Assembly (NCBI GenBank): GCA_019347795.1
Contig: JAHWKS010000181.1
Coordinates: 1 to 8,328 of the forward strand
DNA: 8,328 bases
From: Planctomycetota bacterium
GTDB lineage: Bacteria; Planctomycetota; Planctomycetia; Pirellulales; Pirellulaceae
Reading direction: 5' to 3'
Shown here: positions 5,947 through 8,328 of the stretch, piece after piece
Layout of the letters: each line of letters starts with the position of its first letter
Numbering within the stretch: the stretch's first letter is position 1
Notes under the pieces: model-generated
Seen by the model: the letters and a program-made list of their open reading frames with translations, nothing else
What the model was told of the DNA's origin: nothing
Database searches by the model: none
Translations under genes and position numbers: made by a program

Positions 5947-5974
5947 AAAAATTTTTTCGCCGGCGAGCGACGGC
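5947..5974 (-). terminator. Possible terminator of the ExbB-ExbD-ExbD operon
   Basis: On the minus strand a short GC stem (GCCG at 5974-5971 with CGGC at 5962-5959, overlapping a CGCCGGCG palindrome) is followed by GAAAAAATTTTTC. The stem is only 4 bp and the T-run comes after an A-run, so it is a weak candidate. It lies 65 bases after the last ExbD stop, just upstream of the promoter at 5908-5935. Confidence 0.28.
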
Positions 5975-6039
5975 TTTCGCAATGAGCTGGAATCGAGGAA
6001 AACCTTGCCGGTTATGCCAGTGATCGAGGCGCCGTCCCT

Positions 6040-6495
6040 TCACACGCCTTCCGAGGCGGCGAAGTGGACCTTCTCGAACCGCTCCAGCCTCGCCGCGTCG
6101 TAGACGTCGATCACGTCCCCCAGCGGGACCTGCGGGTCGGGATCGAGGATCACCGGGGCGTCGGTCTTGACGCTTGCGATTCGGGAAAGGTAGTCCCGCA
6201 CCTCCCCCAGGCTCGCGACCGGCGCATCGTTCACGCTCCAGGCGGGGCCGTCGCCGGTCCAAAGGATGCGGATCACGATCTCGTCGAAGTCCAACTCCGG
6301 AGGCGGATCGTCGGACCGCGCCTCGTCGCTCGTTCCCGCCAGGGCCGTGACCTGGCTGGGCAGCACGTATTCGACGATCCGAAAGCTTGCCGTCCAAAGA
6401 AAGAACACCAAGAGCAGGAACACGACGTCGATCATCGGCGTCATGGCAATGGCGATGTCGCCGCGGCGGCGGTCATGGACGGACGGCGTGCGCAT
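6040..6495 (-). CDS. ExbD/TolR-family proton-channel subunit (second copy)
   Basis: An inner-membrane protein with a single membrane span and a periplasmic domain; ExbD/TolR proteins form a complex with ExbB/TolQ that uses the proton gradient to drive outer-membrane processes. The 151-residue product has the signature MTPMIDVVFLLLVFF at residues 18-32, with the conserved proton-path aspartate at Asp23, then a periplasmic domain of about 110 residues. ATG 6495 overlaps the stop of the preceding exbD by one base (TGATG) and has AGGAGG at 6506-6511, 10 bases upstream, so translation is probably coupled. It is the last gene of the operon. Compared with the first ExbD its C-terminal half is diverged and acidic (DDPPPELDFDEIVIRILW), so the two are not recent duplicates and probably have distinct roles in a mixed complex. 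Confidence 0.9.
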   Translation of the reverse strand: MRTPSVHDRRRGDIAIAMTPMIDVVFLLLVFFLWTASFRIVEYVLPSQVTALAGTSDEARSDDPPPELDFDEIVIRILWTGDGPAWSVNDAPVASLGEVRDYLSRIASVKTDAPVILDPDPQVPLGDVIDVYDAARLERFEKVHFAASEGV

Positions 6496-6923
6496 CAGCG
6501 GACATCCTCCTCGCGATAGACGGAGAACGTCACGTTCCACACCCCCGCCCGGGCCGCGGAGAGAAGGATCGGCTCGACGCGCTGATAGGCCGCCGAGCGA
6601 TCGCTGCGGATGCGCACTTCCAGGTCGCTCCCCGCGGCGGACCGCTGCTCACTGAGGCGGCGCTGGAGGTCTTCCGGCGCCACCGGCTTGCCCGCTAAGA
6701 GCAGCCGGCCGTCGGCGAGCACATTGATCGTTACTCGCTGAGCGTCATCCTCCGGCGCCGCCTCGCCGCTGTCGGCCGTGGGAAGAGGCAGCTCTAGATG
6801 AACCTCCTGCTTCGCCAGGTGGCTGGAGACGAGGAAGAAGATGATGAGCAGGAACACCACGTCAATCATCGGCGTCATGTTGAAGCCGACCTCCCCGGGA
6901 CGCGCATACCGCGGGACGCGCAT
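6495..6923 (-). CDS. ExbD/TolR-family proton-channel subunit (first copy)
   Basis: The second subunit type of the predicted proton channel. The 142-residue product has a short basic cytoplasmic end (MRVPRYARPGEVG), the span FNMTPMIDVVFLLIIFFLV with Asp21 at the conserved position, and a periplasmic domain with the typical ExbD strand pattern (HLELPLPTAD, RVTINVLADGRLLLAGKPV, LEVRIRSDRSAAYQRVEPIL). ATG 6923 is chosen: it overlaps the ExbB stop by one base (TGATG) and has AAAGGAGG at 6930-6937, 6 bases upstream. A longer in-frame extension to 6980 would overlap ExbB and is not supported. The length is normal for the family. Confidence 0.93.
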   Translation of the reverse strand: MRVPRYARPGEVGFNMTPMIDVVFLLIIFFLVSSHLAKQEVHLELPLPTADSGEAAPEDDAQRVTINVLADGRLLLAGKPVAPEDLQRRLSEQRSAAGSDLEVRIRSDRSAAYQRVEPILLSAARAGVWNVTFSVYREEDVR

Positions 6924-7717
6924 CAGGCGCCTCCTTTGAGCGGCGGAGGGGTCGGCGCCGCCGGGGCGCCGTCGCGCCACTTGGTGCGGCGGCGCTTGAT
7001 CGGCGTAAAGGAGTGCTGCGCCATGTACGCGGCTTCGGCCACGAGTTGATCGACGCGATTGCGGAACACGGCGAAGGCCCCCAGCGACGGAATCGCAATC
7101 ACCAGGCCGCCCACCGTCGTCACCAGCGCCTCATAAATGCCTCGCGCCAAGTCTCCGGCGCCCGCCGCGCCGCCGGTGGCGGCCACGGTCTGGAAGGCGC
7201 CGACCATGCCGGTCACCGTGCCCAACAGGCCGATCATCGGCGAGATGTTGCCGATCACCGAGAGATACTCGATGCGGCGGAAGAGCCGGGCCGACTGCTC
7301 GGCGGTCGCGTCTTCAAGGGCCTTCTCCACCGCCGGCCAGCCCCCCTCGAGTTCCGCCAATCCGTGCAGCAGCACGAAGGAGAGGAAGCTCGGCGCGTTG
7401 CGGCACTGCTGCTCCGCCTCCGCCACGCGGCCTTCGCTCAACAGCCGCCGCACATGGTCGGCCACGTCGGGCGGCATCAGCTCCTTGTGGCGGAGCGTCA
7501 TCACGTGCTCGAAGACCAGGTACGCGGCCGTGAGCGAGAGGGCGAACAAGACCCACATCAGCGTGTCGCCGACGACGCCGCCCGCGAAGATGATGTCGAA
7601 GAACCCGCGCCGCGCCTGCTCGGCCCCTTCGCCTTCGGTCTGAGCGAACGCGACGGAGACGCCGATTGCGGCGATAAAGATCGCGACGGCGGGAGAATAG
7701 CGTGCTGCGTGCTTCAA
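6923..7717 (-). CDS. ExbB/TolQ/MotA-family proton channel protein with signal peptide
   Basis: The channel-forming partner of the two downstream ExbD proteins in the inner membrane. The 264-residue product begins with an N-terminal signal-like segment (residues 1-26, AIFIAAIGVSVAFAQ), as seen in planctomycete and some other bacterial ExbB proteins. It has three further membrane spans at about 48-70, 153-178 and 195-218. The family core is NISPMIGLLGTVTGMVGAF (158-175) and EALVTTVGGLVIAIPS (196-211). The C-terminus is basic, then Pro/Ala-rich. The start codon is TTG at 7717, supported by AGGAG at 7724-7728 with 6-base spacing; no in-frame ATG lies nearby. It follows the TPR-like gene by 33 bases and overlaps the next gene by one base. 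Confidence 0.93.
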   Translation of the reverse strand: MKHAARYSPAVAIFIAAIGVSVAFAQTEGEGAEQARRGFFDIIFAGGVVGDTLMWVLFALSLTAAYLVFEHVMTLRHKELMPPDVADHVRRLLSEGRVAEAEQQCRNAPSFLSFVLLHGLAELEGGWPAVEKALEDATAEQSARLFRRIEYLSVIGNISPMIGLLGTVTGMVGAFQTVAATGGAAGAGDLARGIYEALVTTVGGLVIAIPSLGAFAVFRNRVDQLVAEAAYMAQHSFTPIKRRRTKWRDGAPAAPTPPPLKGGA

Positions 7718-7723
7718 TCGTGT

Positions 7724-7728
7724 CTCCT
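7724..7728 (-). promoter_or_regulatory. Ribosome binding site fixing a TTG start for exbB
   Basis: On the minus strand AGGAG, then ACACGA, then TTG. The 6-base spacing is ideal and the signal peptide begins directly after this TTG, so it decides the start of the ExbB gene. Confidence 0.75.
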
Positions 7729-7750
7729 GCTCCAGGCCGCTTTGCGGCGG

Positions 7751-8328
7751 TCAGTTCTTCAATCGCTCGATCGCCTGCTTCGCAAGATCGGTCAACCGGC
7801 TCTCGGGGTAGTCGCCGGCCAACTCGCGATAGAGCGAGACGGCTTCTTCAGTTCTTTCCAGTCGCTCCAACTCGCGGGCGGCGGATAACAACGACTCAGC
7901 CGCCAGATTGCGATGCTGCGGATAGAGCACCGGGACGCGAAGCAGCGTGAGCGCCGCCGTGGGCGAGTCGTCCAGTCGCGCCTGCGCCTGGCCGACCAAA
8001 AAGTGAGGTCCGGCTCGCAGCGTTTCGGGGATCCGCTCGACAACTTGGCGCCAGCGTTCGACTTCGGCGGCCGTGGCGGTCGCGTGCTGAGTCCGCCAGC
8101 GCTGGGCCTCGGCCAGGCGTGCGATGCGGGAATCCTCGTGCATCGCCAGCTCGCGGAGCTTCTCGGCGGCCGGCGCTTGTTGATCGGTCGAGAGAAGCCA
8201 GCTTGCGGCGATGAGGGCCGCAACGTCGTTATCGCTCGCGAGCCACGCTGGCAGCCGGCTCTCGAAGGCGGCGCCGGGTTGTGCCGCGGTCCAAGTCAGC
8301 GGGATCGCATCGAAGTATTGCGTTGCCG
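7751..8328 (-). CDS. TPR-like protein, 5' end cut by the window edge
   Basis: The frame is open from the right edge to the stop at 7751-7753, at least 192 codons; the true start lies outside the window. The visible part is helical with tetratricopeptide-like repeats, for example AALIAASWLLSTDQQAPAAE, AALTLLRVPVLYPQHRNLAA and EEAVSLYRELAGDYPESRL near the C-terminus, with the YP-x-S/H spacing typical of TPRs that track residue stretches of 34. By position (33 bases before exbB) it is the operon partner, comparable in role to the TPR protein CpoB/YbgF in Tol clusters, but there is no sequence evidence for orthology. Whether it has a signal peptide cannot be judged. Confidence 0.82.
   Translation of the reverse strand, partial: ATQYFDAIPLTWTAAQPGAAFESRLPAWLASDNDVAALIAASWLLSTDQQAPAAEKLRELAMHEDSRIARLAEAQRWRTQHATATAAEVERWRQVVERIPETLRAGPHFLVGQAQARLDDSPTAALTLLRVPVLYPQHRNLAAESLLSAARELERLERTEEAVSLYRELAGDYPESRLTDLAKQAIERLKN

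Noticed and set aside
7013..7888. 291-codon plus-strand ORF
   Set aside because: Antisense to the ExbB gene with His/Arg-rich shadow composition.

Overview
The window looks like chromosomal DNA of a GC-rich planctomycete, probably of the Pirellulales type. This is an inference from gene content: a DUF1570 HExxH-type secreted protein, an ExbB homologue with a cleavable-looking signal peptide followed by two ExbD genes, a secreted S41 protease with a TPR-like N-terminal extension, and small acidic lipoproteins. No rRNA, tRNA, CRISPR array or intact transposase was seen.

Layout. Positions 1-301 hold two unrelated-looking long inverted repeats (arms of 30 and 23 bp) next to an isolated piece of an HrpA-type RNA helicase (about 302-733) that has lost both ends. 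Then come two rightward genes: an unrecognised, helical, TerB-like protein (821-1387) and a small acidic lipoprotein (1526-2056). From 1994 to 3059 there is a partial tandem duplication. The 3' end of the lipoprotein gene plus the convergent 3' end of the DUF1570 gene occur twice (1994-2304 and 2754-3059), separated by about 450 bp of lower-GC DNA of unknown origin. The left copy keeps the intact lipoprotein gene and a broken DUF1570 tail. The right copy keeps the intact DUF1570 gene and an orphan lipoprotein tail.

Everything from 2824 to the right edge is leftward. An S41 carboxy-terminal processing protease (start 5634) is followed by the DUF1570 protein (start 3903), with a sigma70-like promoter upstream at 5706-5734. 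A 390-base intergenic region (5650-6039) holds that promoter, a second good sigma70-like promoter (5908-5935), and between them about 170 nt that could be a structured small RNA ending in a U-tract or a 47-codon arginine-rich small ORF. The right end is a tightly packed operon read leftward: a TPR-like protein (cut by the window edge), ExbB/TolQ, ExbD/TolR and a second ExbD/TolR. The last three genes overlap by one base at TGATG junctions.

Functionally, the right-hand operon encodes an inner-membrane proton channel (ExbB-ExbD-ExbD) with a periplasmic TPR partner, resembling a Tol/Ton energy-transducing module. The S41/DUF1570 pair would act outside the cytoplasm in protein processing. The most interesting features are the nested duplication with filler DNA, the compact inverted repeats beside the helicase fragment, and the transcribed-looking intergenic element at 5731-5901.
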